From NCBI RefSeq assembly GCF_025195125.1, contig NZ_JAMGSL010000002.1:186001-250000 (forward strand): a DNA stretch of 64,000 bases. The letters are read 5' to 3'. This DNA is from Streptomyces sp. Je 1-79 (GTDB lineage Bacteria; Actinomycetota; Actinomycetes; Streptomycetales; Streptomycetaceae). Within the stretch, counting starts at the first letter, position 1. Each line of letters begins with the position of its first letter. The notes below the pieces were generated by a model that worked only from the letters and a program-made list of their open reading frames with translations, was not told the DNA's origin and did not search any database. Position numbers and translations under genes: made by a program. This document shows positions 1 to 8,624 of this stretch, piece by piece.

Positions 1-215
1 TCGCGGGGCACGACGAACTCGGTGTCGGCCCGCAGGGTGCCGATCGGGGTGACCAGGTCGCACTGACCGCGGTCGACCCGCAGGACCCGGCCGGGCAGAA
101 GCCCCTGCTCGGCGTACGGAGCGAACTCCGCTTCCCAGCCTTCATCCCAGCCGTGGGCGGCGAGGACGTGCTGAGCATCAGAAGTGGAAGACGTGTTGAG
201 CGAAGCGTTGAACAA
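1..215 (-). CDS. rsgA: Ribosome small-subunit-dependent GTPase A, N-terminal part (cut by window edge)
   Basis: Reading the minus strand from a TTG at 215 gives an open frame through the window edge with the segments HGWDEGWEAEFAPYAEQG and PGRVLRVDRGQCDLVTPIG. This is the N-terminal extension and OB-fold of RsgA/EngC GTPases, which act late in 30S subunit maturation; the circularly permuted GTPase domain lies outside the window. The start was chosen because GAAGGG lies a few bases upstream of the TTG and the protein pattern fades before it. The ribosome binding site sits inside alternative hairpins and a small upstream ORF precedes it, so translation may be controlled. Family call is from memory of Streptomyces homologues; only about 70 residues are visible. 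Confidence 0.62.
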   Translation of the reverse strand, partial: MFNASLNTSSTSDAQHVLAAHGWDEGWEAEFAPYAEQGLLPGRVLRVDRGQCDLVTPIGTLRADTEFVVPR

Positions 216-259
216 GGGGAACCCTTCGAAGGGCGGCCCCGGCGGCGCGCTAGGCGCGC
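214..259 (-). promoter_or_regulatory. Competing hairpins over the rsgA ribosome binding site
   Basis: Three short blocks lie in a row: AAGGG (214-218), CCCTT (222-226) and AAGGG (229-233). The middle block can pair with either neighbour, and the 222-233 palindrome CCCTTCGAAGGG contains the rsgA Shine-Dalgarno. A further hairpin, GCGCGC-tag-GCGCGC, lies at 245-259. Mutually exclusive folding over an RBS downstream of a leader ORF is the layout of a translational attenuator. The pairing is seen in sequence; function is inferred. Confidence 0.4.
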
Positions 260-276
260 GGAAGTCAAGTGGGTTG

Positions 277-348
277 TCAGCCGGAGACCACAGGGGTGGA
301 AACGATGAACTCCTGAATGCGGGCAGCGCCCGTCACCATGACAGTCAT
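277..348 (-). CDS. Putative 23-aa upstream leader ORF of rsgA
   Basis: ATG at 348 opens a 23-codon frame beginning MTVMVTGAARIQEF and ending VVSG, stop at 277. It is preceded by an essentially perfect Shine-Dalgarno, AGGAGGTG (358-365), nine bases before the ATG, far stronger than the RBS of rsgA itself. It ends about 60 bases before the rsgA start with two hairpins in between. The peptide resembles no family I recognise. The strength of the initiation signal is the main reason to believe it is translated; it may be a regulatory uORF or a small protein. An in-frame TTG at 351 is a less likely start. Confidence 0.45.
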   Translation of the reverse strand: MTVMVTGAARIQEFIVSTPVVSG

Positions 349-374
349 CAATGTCCTCACCTCCTGCTTCTTCT

Positions 375-398
375 CAACGAACCAACGAACCAACGAAC
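375..398. repeat. Three perfect tandem copies of CAACGAAC
   Basis: CAACGAAC occurs at 375-382, 383-390 and 391-398 with no mismatch or spacer. It lies in the 5' region of the leader ORF/rsgA transcript (minus strand GTTCGTTG x3), ten bases upstream of the strong Shine-Dalgarno. It could be a slippage-prone microsatellite, an iterated protein site, or part of the 5' UTR. The rest of 399-586 shows nothing further that I can name. Confidence 0.6.
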
Positions 399-586
399 CG
401 AGACCGCGCCCCCCGGCAACGACACACAGCCGCGCCTGGGAACGAGCAGAACCATAGCCCCACCCCACGGCAGGGCACCACCTGATTAAAGCCAGGGCTT
501 CACCTGAACGCCCCCGACAGCCGGCGGAAGGCTGACGGGCCGGAAACCGTTCGCGGCCCTGGGCGAACGCTCCTAGCCTGCGTCAG

Positions 587-1081
587 GTGATGACTGCTGA
601 AGACGTGTTGTCCGTCCTGGCTCTCCTACGGCGAGCGAAGGCGGACGTCTGGATCGGTGGAGGATGGGGGATCGACGCACTGGTCGGCGAGCAGACGCGA
701 GACCATCGGGACCTGGACCTGATGCACCGGCAGGACCAGGAGGACGTCGTGGTGGCGGCGCTCCATGAGGCCGGTTTCGTGGAGACCCTGGACTGGAGGC
801 CCATCCGATTCGTCGTGACGGCACCGGACGGGCGAGAGATCGACCTCCACCCGCTGGTCTTCGCAGATGACGGCTCAGCAGTGCAGGCGTCACCCGAACC
901 CGAGCGTCCCTTCGCCTACCCGACCTCGTGCTTCGTGACGGGCACCCTCCTTGGGACGTCAGTCCCGTGCTTGTCTGCCGAACAGCAGGTCCACTTCCAC
1001 CAGGGCTACGAGCCCTCGGAACGTGATCGTCACGACATGGACCGACTCCGCCGCGTCTTCGGCATCGCAACGCACTTCTGA
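587..1081 (+). CDS. Nucleotidyltransferase-fold protein (aminoglycoside/lincosamide adenylyltransferase-like)
   Basis: 164 aa. The N-terminal half carries the polymerase-beta-type motif GGGWGIDAL (residues 24-32) followed by D42 and D44 in HRDLDL, with a third acidic position in REIDLHPL; these are the usual metal-binding acids of nucleotidyltransferases. The layout (GGWxxD then short spacing to DLD) resembles LinB/ANT(2'')-type drug adenylyltransferases, but the family is broad and resistance cannot be concluded. The start is GTG at 587 with ATG at 590 as an alternative. The stop abuts that of the convergent kinase gene at 1082, the two forming TGATCA. Small-molecule nucleotidyl transfer is inferred. 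Confidence 0.7.
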   Translation: MMTAEDVLSVLALLRRAKADVWIGGGWGIDALVGEQTRDHRDLDLMHRQDQEDVVVAALHEAGFVETLDWRPIRFVVTAPDGREIDLHPLVFADDGSAVQASPEPERPFAYPTSCFVTGTLLGTSVPCLSAEQQVHFHQGYEPSERDRHDMDRLRRVFGIATHF

Positions 1082-2116
1082 TCACGACGCCCGGAGGGTG
1101 TCCAGTACCGCGAGCTGCTCCGTGAGGCGGTCGGCGGACCAGGTGTCGAGCCAGGACGCGAAGTCTCCGCCGTAGGCGCGGGGAGCGGCCTCCACGCGCA
1201 TGACGAGGGCGAGGTAGACACGGTAGAGGGCGAGCCGTACGCGGGCGCCGGTGTCGACGGTCAGGCCGGGTGTGACGGAGCGGTACCCGGCCATGAGGTC
1301 GGCGTCGTCCTCGGCCGCACCGAGGGGGTCGAGCCCGACGAGTTCGGCCAGGGGGTCGCCGAAGAAGGCGCGTTCGCCGTCGATGAGGCCGGCCAGAGAC
1401 CATGAGCCGTCGACGTCCCGGGCCAGGACGATGTTGCCTTCCCAGGCGTCGAAGTGGACGAGCGCGGGACGACGGACCTCCGCGAGCCGGTGGCCGAACC
1501 GCACGGGCAGTCCGGCGAACTCGGCGGCCGGGGCAGGCAGGGTGACGCCGAACCGGCCGGCGTCGGCGAGGACGGCACGCAGCATGCCGGTGAAGGCGGA
1601 GGGCCAGTCGGGGGTGGAAAGGCCGGCGGCGCTCTGCGGGTATCCGTACGCCGGGCCGGTGACGGTGGCGACCCGGGCCAGGCACTCGCCCAGCCGGCGG
1701 CGCAGCACGGTGCGGTCGGCTGGGGTGAGCCAGTCGCGGGCGGCGTCCCATGTGGCGCCGTCGAGGTAGGAGAGAAGCAGCCACTCGGCGGGCGCGCCAC
1801 GGCCGGAGGGCTGGTGGTGGAGGACGGTGGGCGCCTGGACACCCGCTCCGGCGGCGAGACGGTGGAAGAGCGCCTCGGTGCCGAGGAGCCCCTGCTCGTG
1901 AGCGAGAGCGGGAGCGCTCGCTAGGGGCGCGGTCTTGAGTATCAGACGCCGTCCGTCGGTGAGTTCGAGCAGGCGGACGGAGTTGTAGAGGCCCCCGCTG
2001 AGGGCGGTGTCACGGGCGACCGTGACCGCGCCGAGGACGGGACGCAGCCGCTCGGCGGTGAGTTCGTCGGCGTCGCCGGGTTCCGAGGGAGACGACGGGG
2101 CGGTCGTGGTGGCCAT
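1082..2116 (-). CDS. Aminoglycoside phosphotransferase-fold (APH family) kinase
   Basis: 344 aa from ATG 2116, chosen because GGCAGGAG (2123-2130) precedes it; a longer frame to 2170 has no such site. The APH signature is clear: LVHFDAWEGNIVLA holds the catalytic HxDxxxxN loop, and LIDGERAFFGDPLAEL is the DFG-equivalent metal-binding segment with the family's FGDP box. The substrate is unknown; such proteins phosphorylate aminoglycosides, homoserine, choline, fructosamines or other small molecules. The gene converges with the nucleotidyltransferase with no spacer, so the two messages must be antisense at their ends. No promoter could be named. Confidence 0.75.
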   Translation of the reverse strand: MATTTAPSSPSEPGDADELTAERLRPVLGAVTVARDTALSGGLYNSVRLLELTDGRRLILKTAPLASAPALAHEQGLLGTEALFHRLAAGAGVQAPTVLHHQPSGRGAPAEWLLLSYLDGATWDAARDWLTPADRTVLRRRLGECLARVATVTGPAYGYPQSAAGLSTPDWPSAFTGMLRAVLADAGRFGVTLPAPAAEFAGLPVRFGHRLAEVRRPALVHFDAWEGNIVLARDVDGSWSLAGLIDGERAFFGDPLAELVGLDPLGAAEDDADLMAGYRSVTPGLTVDTGARVRLALYRVYLALVMRVEAAPRAYGGDFASWLDTWSADRLTEQLAVLDTLRAS

Positions 2117-2278
2117 GGGCGGCTCCTGCCGGGGGGAACCTGGGCGGGGAGTCGGAGCGGTGTAGCGCACGGCAGGCCCCGCCGGGCGCTCCGCCGTGTG
2201 CGCTGGTGGAGCCCGGTGGCCGGTCCCCGCCCGTACCGTAGGCGTGACCGCCTCCTGCGGGAGAGTGCTGCGGCCTCG

Positions 2279-2317
2279 GCCTCCGGAAGGGCCCCAGGAG
2301 GGCAGCCTTCCGGAGGC
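2279..2317 (-). terminator. Strong hairpin terminator of the GH1 operon
   Basis: GCCTCCGGAAGG (2279-2290) and CCTTCCGGAGGC (2306-2317) form a perfect 12-bp stem with a 15-base loop, 18 bases past the GH1 stop codon. There is no U-tract, as is usual for Streptomyces. Confidence 0.75.
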
Positions 2318-2334
2318 TCGTCACGGGTTTCCGA

Positions 2335-3723
2335 TCAGTCGGTGGTCGTCGCCCGGTGGGCGCGGATGATGTCCGCGTACCGTCGGCCGCTCGTCTTCAC
2401 GGTCCGCTTCTGGGTCGCGTAGTCGACGTGGACGAGGCCGAAGCGCTTGTCGTAGCCGTAGGCCCATTCGAAGTTGTCGAGCAGGGACCAGGCGTAGTAC
2501 CCGGCGAGCGGGGCGCCCTTGCGGAGGGCGCGGGCGCAGGCGGCCAGGTGCTGTTCCAGGTAGCGGGTGCGCTCGGGGTCGTGGACCGCGCCGTCGGGGC
2601 CGACGGTGTCGGGGAAGGCCGAGCCGTTCTCGGTGACGTACAGCTCGCGTACTCCGTAGTCGTCGGTGAGGCGCAGCAGGAAGGCCTCCAGGCCGCCGGC
2701 GTCGATCTGCCAGTCCATGCCCGTGCGGGGGACGTCGGGGAGACGGACCTCGCGGGCGTGCGGGACGGGGCCCGCGGGGTCGTCGGCGACGGTCACCGGG
2801 AAGTAGTAGTTGAGGCCGTGCCAGTCGAGCGGGGCCGCGATGGTCTCCATGTCACCGGCCTGCTCGGGCAGTTCGACGCCGTACAGCTCGCGCATGTCGG
2901 CGGGGAAGCCGCGGCCGTACACCGGGTCGAGCCACCAGCGGTTGGTGTGGCCGTCCATGCGGGCGGCGGCCGCGATGTCCTCGGGCCGTGTGGAGGCGGG
3001 GGCGACGGTGGAGTGGTTGGTGACGAGGCCGACGCGCGCGCCGGGGGCGGCGGCGCGGATGGCCTGGGTGGCGAGTCCGTGGCCGAGCAGCAGGTGGTAC
3101 GAGGCGCGGACGGCGGCCGTCAGGTCGGTGAATCCGGGGGCCATGCGGCCTTCCAGGTGGCCGATCCAGCCCGAGCAGAGGGGTTCGTTGAGGGTGGTCC
3201 ACTGGGTGACGCGGTCGCCGAGGCGCTCGGCGACGACGGAGGCGTACGCGGCGAGGTGTTCGGCGGTGGCCCGCTCGGTCCAGCCGCCGCGGCTGTCCTG
3301 GACCCGGTCCTGGAGGGCCTGCGGCAGGTCCCAGTGGTAGAGGGTGACGGACGGGGCGATGCCCGCGTCGAGGAGGGCGTCGACGAGCCGGTCGTAGAAG
3401 TCGAGTCCGGCGGCGTTGACCGGCCCGTCGCCGCCGGGGACGACGCGCGGCCAGGCGAGGGAGAGGCGGTACGCGTCGGTGCCGAGGCCCTTCATCAGGG
3501 CGAGGTCCTCGGGCCAGCGGTGGTAGTGGTCGCAGGCGGTGTCGCCGTTGTCGCCGTTGTCGATCGCGCCGGGGGTACGGGAGAAGGTGTCCCAGATGGA
3601 GGGGGCGCGGCCGTCCTCGGCGACGGCGCCCTCGATCTGGTAGGCGGACGTCGCCGTGCCCCAGGCGAAGGACGGAGGGAAAGCCTCCAGATCGAGCGGC
3701 TGGGAGTCGGTGGATTCGGACAC
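2335..3723 (-). CDS. GH1 beta-glucosidase
   Basis: 462 aa, normal GH1 length, no signal peptide, so cytoplasmic. The N-terminus [15 protein letters not shown] is the family signature. The acid/base is E180 in TTLNEPLCS and the nucleophile is E365 in YVTENGSAF. It should cleave terminal beta-glucosyl units from imported oligosaccharides or glycosides. GTG at 3723 is taken as start because AAGGGG precedes it; the reading frame is open far upstream but there overlaps the permease gene. It is the last gene of an importer operon (permease gene ends 35 bp upstream), so its substrate probably enters through that importer: cello-oligosaccharide, gentiobiose or an aryl-beta-glucoside; which one the sequence does not say. 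Confidence 0.9.
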   Translation of the reverse strand: MSESTDSQPLDLEAFPPSFAWGTATSAYQIEGAVAEDGRAPSIWDTFSRTPGAIDNGDNGDTACDHYHRWPEDLALMKGLGTDAYRLSLAWPRVVPGGDGPVNAAGLDFYDRLVDALLDAGIAPSVTLYHWDLPQALQDRVQDSRGGWTERATAEHLAAYASVVAERLGDRVTQWTTLNEPLCSGWIGHLEGRMAPGFTDLTAAVRASYHLLLGHGLATQAIRAAAPGARVGLVTNHSTVAPASTRPEDIAAAARMDGHTNRWWLDPVYGRGFPADMRELYGVELPEQAGDMETIAAPLDWHGLNYYFPVTVADDPAGPVPHAREVRLPDVPRTGMDWQIDAGGLEAFLLRLTDDYGVRELYVTENGSAFPDTVGPDGAVHDPERTRYLEQHLAACARALRKGAPLAGYYAWSLLDNFEWAYGYDKRFGLVHVDYATQKRTVKTSGRRYADIIRAHRATTTD

Positions 3724-3758
3724 GGAGAACCCCTTCGTGGTCGGTGTGGAGAAGGTCG

Positions 3759-4640
3759 TCACTTGACCGCGCCTGCGGTGAGGCCGGCGACGAGATAGCG
3801 CTGGAGGAGCAGGAAGCCGACGACGACGGGGACGCTCACCACGAGGGAGGCGGCCATCACTTGGTTCCAGTAGACGTCGTTCAGGGTGGCGTACCCCTGG
3901 AGCCCGACGGCGAGGGTGCGCGTGGTGTCGTTGGTCATGACGGAGGCGAAGAGGACCTCGCCCCAGGCCGTCATGAAGGCGTAGATCGCGACGGCGACGA
4001 TGCCGGGCATCGCGGCCGGGATGATCACCCGGAACAGCGCCCTGATCGGCCCGCAGCCGTCGACCTTGGCGGCCTCGTCGAGTTCGCGCGGGATCGAGTC
4101 GAAGTAGCCGGTCAGCATCCAGATGGAGAACGGCAGCGAGAAGGTCAGATAGGTGAGGATCAGACCCTCGCGCGAGCCGAAGAGCGCGATGCCGGTGGCG
4201 TTGCCGAGGTTGACGTAGATGAGGAAAAGCGGCAGCAGGAAGAGGATGCCGGGGAACATCTGCGTCGAGAGGACCGTCACCGTGAAGACCCGCTTGCCGC
4301 GGAAGGAGTAGCGGCTGACGGCGTACGCGGCGAAGATCGCGACGGCCACCGAGAACACCGTGGCCGCGCCGGCGACGACGATCGAGTTCACGAAGTAGTC
4401 GGCGAGCGGGACCGTCTCCCAGATGTCGAAGTAGGGGCGGATCGTGAGCCCGGAGGGGATCCACTGGAACTTCCCCGAGACGTCCTCGAGGGGCTTGAGG
4501 GAGCTGGAGATCATCACGTACACCGGCAGCAGCACGAAGGTGGTGAGCACGGTGAGGAAGATCCGCCGGGTCCACAGGAACGAGCGGGGTGCCGCCATGG
4601 GCGACCGTGGAGCCGTGCGCCGGGCTGCGTGCTCAGACAT
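3759..4640 (-). CDS. CUT1 sugar ABC importer permease (MalG type)
   Basis: 293 aa with about six hydrophobic segments. The EAA loop that docks to the ATPase is visible in [19 protein letters not shown], and the C-terminus AGLTAGAVK is typical of MalG-like subunits. It forms the inner-membrane channel with the upstream permease. The start ATG (4640) overlaps the upstream stop by 8 bases (ATGTCTGA), indicating translational coupling. No ATP-binding gene is in this operon; Streptomyces CUT1 importers commonly share the ATPase MsiK encoded elsewhere, so that is the likely partner. Confidence 0.9.
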   Translation of the reverse strand: MSEHAARRTAPRSPMAAPRSFLWTRRIFLTVLTTFVLLPVYVMISSSLKPLEDVSGKFQWIPSGLTIRPYFDIWETVPLADYFVNSIVVAGAATVFSVAVAIFAAYAVSRYSFRGKRVFTVTVLSTQMFPGILFLLPLFLIYVNLGNATGIALFGSREGLILTYLTFSLPFSIWMLTGYFDSIPRELDEAAKVDGCGPIRALFRVIIPAAMPGIVAVAIYAFMTAWGEVLFASVMTNDTTRTLAVGLQGYATLNDVYWNQVMAASLVVSVPVVVGFLLLQRYLVAGLTAGAVK

Positions 4641-5625
4641 CGGAGGTCTTCCTTCCGCGGGTGGTGAGCAGGAGGTAGACGCCCGTGACGACGAGGAGGA
4701 AGAGCAGCAGCAGGACGGACATGGCCGAGCCGGTGCCGAAGTTCCACGTCTGGAAGGACGACTGGTAGATGTGGAGGGAGATCAGGTCCGCGGCTTCGGG
4801 TGCGGCCTTGCCGAAGAGCACGAACGGCGTGTTGAAGTCGTTGAACGTCCAGAGGAAGAGGACGAGCACGAGGACCTGGTTGACGGAGCGCAGGGACGGC
4901 AGGGTGATGTGCCGGATCTGCTTCCACACGCCGGCCCCGTCGAGGGCGGCCGCCTCGTACATGTCCCGGGGGATGTTCTGCAGTCCCGCCATGACGGTGA
5001 GGAAGGCGAACGGCCAGCCCTTCCACACGGAGACGGTCAGCAGGGCCCAGAAGCTGTTGTCGCCGATGAGCCAGAAGGCGGGGCTGTCGCCGATGCCCAA
5101 CTGGTCGTGCAGGACGTGGTTGATGATGCCGTTGTCCCGCTGGAACATGAACGCCCAGGTGATGACGGCGGCGTAGACGGGCAGCGCGTACGGGACGAGG
5201 AACAGGGTCCTGAGGAAACCGCGGCCTCGGAAGTTCTCCTGGAGGAAGACCGCGGCGGCCGTCCCCAGGAGCCAGCACAGGCCCACGGACAGGACGGTGA
5301 ACATGCACGTGGTCAGGAACGACTTGAGGAGCGCCTGGCCCACGGGGGCGTCGAAGTCGATCGCGACGGTGTAGTTGTCCAGCCCCGACCAGGGCGCCTC
5401 GGACCAGTTCCGGATGTAGAACTGGGTGAGCTCGCGGAAGCTCATGGTGATGCCCATGAGCATCGGGACGAGGTGGACGAGGAGTTCAAGGAGCAGGGCG
5501 GGCAGGAGCAGGAGGTACGGCAGTGCGATGCGGCGCCGCCCGGAGCGGCGCGGGGGGCGCGCCTCTCCGGGTGTGGCCTTGCGCACCGCCGGCTCGGTCG
5601 GGTGAGCGACGGCGGTTTCGGTCAT
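4633..5625 (-). CDS. CUT1 sugar ABC importer permease (MalF type)
   Basis: 330 aa from ATG 5625. After a basic N-terminal tail (RRSGRRRIALPYLLLLPALL) come about six membrane segments and the EAA loop around DMYEAAALDGAGVWKQI. It is the MalF-like partner of the downstream permease. The start lies 11 bases after the binding-protein stop, so the four genes from 6953 to 2335 form one operon. The reading frame stays open upstream but there runs antisense-like through the binding-protein gene, so it was not used. Confidence 0.88.
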   Translation of the reverse strand: MTETAVAHPTEPAVRKATPGEARPPRRSGRRRIALPYLLLLPALLLELLVHLVPMLMGITMSFRELTQFYIRNWSEAPWSGLDNYTVAIDFDAPVGQALLKSFLTTCMFTVLSVGLCWLLGTAAAVFLQENFRGRGFLRTLFLVPYALPVYAAVITWAFMFQRDNGIINHVLHDQLGIGDSPAFWLIGDNSFWALLTVSVWKGWPFAFLTVMAGLQNIPRDMYEAAALDGAGVWKQIRHITLPSLRSVNQVLVLVLFLWTFNDFNTPFVLFGKAAPEAADLISLHIYQSSFQTWNFGTGSAMSVLLLLFLLVVTGVYLLLTTRGRKTSDV

Positions 5626-5636
5626 GGCGGGGCGGC

Positions 5637-6953
5637 CTACTTCTTGGGCATCTGCTGCTGGGCCTTTTCGAGCTTGGCCTTCACCGACTCCGTGGTGACC
5701 GGCCGGCCGGCGGCGGCCTCGGCGAACAGTTCCTTGACCGCGGTGCCGACGACCGTCTCGAACTGCGACTCCTCCGGGACCTGCGGCAGGGCGGCGGCGC
5801 TGGTGGCGAGGGTGTCGCGGAGGACCGTCAGGGCCGGGGTGCTGAAGGCGGGGTCCTGCTGGGCGCTCTTGACCGGGGGGATGGAGCCGTAGGCCTGGTT
5901 GAGGGTCTTCTGCTCCTCGTCGCTGGTCATGAACTTCACGAACTTCAGCGCGCCGTCGATGTTCTTGGTGTTCTTGAAGACGGCCATGTTGATGCCGGCG
6001 ACCATGGAGTTGGTCTGCTGGCCCGCTCCGGGCCTGCCGGCCGGGACCGGGGCGGGGGCGACGCCCCACTCGTCGTCGTCCATGCCCTGCGCCTTGAACG
6101 TGGCAGAGGCGGTCTGCCACAGGACCATGGCGGTCTTGTCCTTGGCGAAGTCGCTGAGGGACTGGTTCTGGGAGTACTCGGCGTTGCCGGGGGCGACGAT
6201 CTTGTGCGTGGCCATGAGGTCGACGTACTGCTTGACGGCGGCCACCGCGCTGTCGGAGGTGAAGTCGGCCTTGCCGTCGGCGGTGAAGAAGTCGGCTCCG
6301 TGCTGCTTTCCGAGGACGAAGACCTGGTGGATGTTGTTGGAGAGGTTGGAGCCCTCGACCCCGATCCCCCACTTGCCGTCCTTGCTCAGGCGCTTGCCGG
6401 TGGCGGCCAGCTCGTCCCAGGTCGCCGGCGGCTTCTCGATGCCGGCGTCCTTGAACATCTTCTTGTTGTAGTAGAGCGCGTAGGCCATCGAGTACAGCGG
6501 GACGGCGGCCGGGTCCTGGGCCTGGACGCCGGTGGAGCCGAGGGCGGACTCGACGAAGCGGTCCTCGCCGCCGATGGCCTCGAAGTTCTTCGCGTCCCAG
6601 GGCAGCAGGGCGCCGGTGGACTGGAGGGAGGCGCTCCAGGTGTTGCCTATGTTGAGGACGTCGGGGCCCTGGCCGGAGGTGGTCGCGGTGAGGATCCGGT
6701 TGAGCAGGTCCGACCAGGGCACGACCTCCAGCTTGACCTTGATGCCGGTCTGCTTCTCGAACTTGTCGAGCTCGGGCTGGAGGACCTTCTTGTCGACCTC
6801 GATGCTGGCGCCCTGGTTGGACGCCCAGTAGGTGAGGGTCTTGGGCTGCTCGTTGGACCCGGATCCGCCGGCGGAACCGCCGCCGCAGGCAGCCGCCGTG
6901 AGGACGAGGGAGAGGGTGACGGCACCGACAGCCGCGACTCTGATTCTGCGCAT
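5637..6953 (-). CDS. Sugar-binding lipoprotein of a CUT1 ABC importer
   Basis: 438 aa with a lipoprotein signal peptide: MRRIRVAAVGAVTLSL then lipobox LTAAACGGG, Cys about residue 23. The mature part begins TLTYWASNQGASIEVDKK and shows the family 1 solute-binding segments such as GQGPDVLNIGNTWS and MAYALYYNKKMFKDAG. It should capture oligosaccharide outside the membrane and deliver it to the two permeases. It is the first gene of the importer-GH1 operon and is divergent from a ROK regulator 183 bp away, which is the probable repressor. Likely ligand is a beta-linked glucoside by association with GH1. Confidence 0.88.
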   Translation of the reverse strand: MRRIRVAAVGAVTLSLVLTAAACGGGSAGGSGSNEQPKTLTYWASNQGASIEVDKKVLQPELDKFEKQTGIKVKLEVVPWSDLLNRILTATTSGQGPDVLNIGNTWSASLQSTGALLPWDAKNFEAIGGEDRFVESALGSTGVQAQDPAAVPLYSMAYALYYNKKMFKDAGIEKPPATWDELAATGKRLSKDGKWGIGVEGSNLSNNIHQVFVLGKQHGADFFTADGKADFTSDSAVAAVKQYVDLMATHKIVAPGNAEYSQNQSLSDFAKDKTAMVLWQTASATFKAQGMDDDEWGVAPAPVPAGRPGAGQQTNSMVAGINMAVFKNTKNIDGALKFVKFMTSDEEQKTLNQAYGSIPPVKSAQQDPAFSTPALTVLRDTLATSAAALPQVPEESQFETVVGTAVKELFAEAAAGRPVTTESVKAKLEKAQQQMPKK

Positions 6954-6983
6954 GGGTCCACGAGTCCTTATCAGGGATGGCGA

Positions 6984-7064
6984 AAGCCGAGGGAGATGAG
7001 GGAGCTGCGTCCCGCAGGAGACCTGATCGGCCTCTCGGCTTAATTTAGGATGTGAGTTAATCCT
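6984..7064. promoter_or_regulatory. Divergent control region with candidate ROK operators
   Basis: Between the divergent binding-protein and ROK genes lies the inverted repeat AGGAT-N8-ATCCT (7047-7064) embedded in TTAATTTAGGA, an AT-rich island in very GC-rich DNA. A second pair of 8-base arms, AAGCCGAG (6984-6991) and CTCGGCTT (7034-7041), brackets the middle. ROK repressors often bind AT-rich TTAA-containing sites; that this is the operator is inferred. Confidence 0.4.
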
Positions 7065-7135
7065 CGGGGGAAGGTCGCGTCAAGAGGTGCCGCACCGGTA
7101 TGTTGCGCCGTAGGACCTAGGGAAGTGGGTGTCCG

Positions 7136-8446
7136 GTGAGAGTGCGCAGCGGTCGTACCGTGCGTGACCTGCGGAGGGAGAGCCGCACGGCGGTTTTGCA
7201 ACGGTTGTATTTCGACGGGCCTCTGAGCCGCCTCGCACTCGGGCCGGCCACGGGCCTCAGCTCGGGGTCTGTCAGCAACGTGGTCGCGGAACTGGTCGCG
7301 GACGGCCTGGTGGAGGAGGCCGGCAGCGTGGACTCCGCCGGCGGCCGGCCCCGCACGCTCCTGCGCATCCGCCAGGACAGTGCCTACATGATCGGCGTCG
7401 ACGTCGGTGAGACGCGGGTCCGGGTCGAACTCTTCGATCTGGCCCTCACCGAGCTCGCGCGCGTCGAGAAGCCTCTCGCCGCCAACGGGCCGCGAAGAGA
7501 GGACCGTTACGACGTCGCCGTCGTCGTCGCGCACGTGCGTGCCGGCATCGAGGAGGTCGTCCGACAGGCAGGGGTCGGGCCCGAGAAGCTACTGGGCGTG
7601 GGCGTGGGAGTCCCCGGTATCGTCGCCAGGACACCGGAGGACGGCGCTGTGGTGCACGGGCAGACGGTCCGCTGGGACGCCGTGCCTCTGGAACGGTTGT
7701 TGCGCGAGTCGGTACCGCTGCCGCAGTCGGTGCCGTACTTCATCGACAACGGGGCCAAGACGCTCGGTCAGGCCGAGATGTGGTTCGGTGCCGGACGCGG
7801 AGCCGGCAGCGCCGTCGTGGTGCTCTTCGGGTCCGGGGTCGGCGCGTGTGTCGTCAGCGACGACCCGCGCTCCGCCCGGGCCATCGAATGGGGACATCTG
7901 AAAGTACGCGTCCGCGGGCGCCGCTGCCGCTGCGGAGCCCAGGGCTGCCTGGAGGCCTACGCCGGAGCGGAAGCGCTCCTGGAGCGCTGGCGGGAAGCCG
8001 GCGGCGGTCCTCCGGACGGCGCGGACGAGGAGACTGCTCTGACGGCGCTTCTCGCCGCCGCCTACCCGCCCGACCCGGGGGTGCAGGCCGATACGACCGC
8101 ACTGGCCGTCCTGGAGGAGACCGCCGAGTACCTGGGCGCCGGATTCGCCGACCTGATCAACCTCTTCCAGCCCGAGCGGATCCTCGTCGGAGGATGGGCG
8201 GGCCTTCAGCTCGGTGCCCGGTTCCTCGACAGCGTCACGGAGTACGCCGCCCTCTACGCCCTTTCCTACCCCGCCTCCCGCGTGAGCGTCGAACTCGGCA
8301 CCCTCGGGCCGGACGCCGTCACGGTCGGCGCCGCGATCCTGCCGCTCGCCGACTTCTTCGCCCAGGGAGGTCGCCGGGAGCCGCCGGAGATCGAGGAGAC
8401 GGCGCCGGCGTGGAAGACCTCGCTCCGTCAACGGGCGGCACATTGA
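7136..8446 (+). CDS. ROK-family transcriptional repressor
   Basis: 436 aa. Residues 10-75 form a winged helix-turn-helix (SRLALGPATGLSSGSVSNVV), followed by the sugar-kinase-like ROK domain with the phosphate motif IGVDVGETRVRVELF. The zinc-binding ROK signature is intact: C264-x-C266-GAQG-C271-LEAY. Such regulators bind sugars or sugar phosphates and repress adjacent transport operons. It is transcribed away from the importer-GH1 operon, whose promoter it shares a spacer with, so it is the obvious local regulator. The GTG start at 7136 gives the full HTH; no strong Shine-Dalgarno is visible. It converges on the LacI gene that follows. Confidence 0.88.
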   Translation: MRVRSGRTVRDLRRESRTAVLQRLYFDGPLSRLALGPATGLSSGSVSNVVAELVADGLVEEAGSVDSAGGRPRTLLRIRQDSAYMIGVDVGETRVRVELFDLALTELARVEKPLAANGPRREDRYDVAVVVAHVRAGIEEVVRQAGVGPEKLLGVGVGVPGIVARTPEDGAVVHGQTVRWDAVPLERLLRESVPLPQSVPYFIDNGAKTLGQAEMWFGAGRGAGSAVVVLFGSGVGACVVSDDPRSARAIEWGHLKVRVRGRRCRCGAQGCLEAYAGAEALLERWREAGGGPPDGADEETALTALLAAAYPPDPGVQADTTALAVLEETAEYLGAGFADLINLFQPERILVGGWAGLQLGARFLDSVTEYAALYALSYPASRVSVELGTLGPDAVTVGAAILPLADFFAQGGRREPPEIEETAPAWKTSLRQRAAH

Positions 8447-8624
8447 AGGTGCTGTCCGCCCGGCGCGCAGGGCCGGCGGGCCGGATCGCGGCGCTCCCCC
8501 GGTCGGTCCAGACCCAGCACGCCGTCCGGTGCGGGACGGATTCTCCGGCCCTGGTGATCGAACACGTACAGCTGTGCCAGCCGCTACGGTCGAGCCGGGC
8601 GAGTTCCTGGTCCTGCCCGTTCCC
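8447..8624. other. Spacer between convergent ROK and LacI genes
   Basis: No gene is evident. The only structure noted is a weak inverted repeat CCGTCC (8522-8527) / GGACGG (8534-8539) that could serve as a bidirectional terminator for the two converging genes. Confidence 0.3.

Noticed and set aside
375..398. Tandem 8-mers as a CRISPR seed or origin iteron
   Set aside because: Only three contiguous copies without spacers; no cas, replication or dnaA-box context.
184..489. A 101-codon plus-strand frame upstream of the nucleotidyltransferase
   Set aside because: No family, low-complexity, opposes the rsgA leader which has the stronger initiation signals.
587..2116. Calling the nucleotidyltransferase and APH-fold kinase antibiotic resistance genes
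   Set aside because: Motifs define fold and reaction type only; neither sequence matches a specific resistance enzyme that I recognise.
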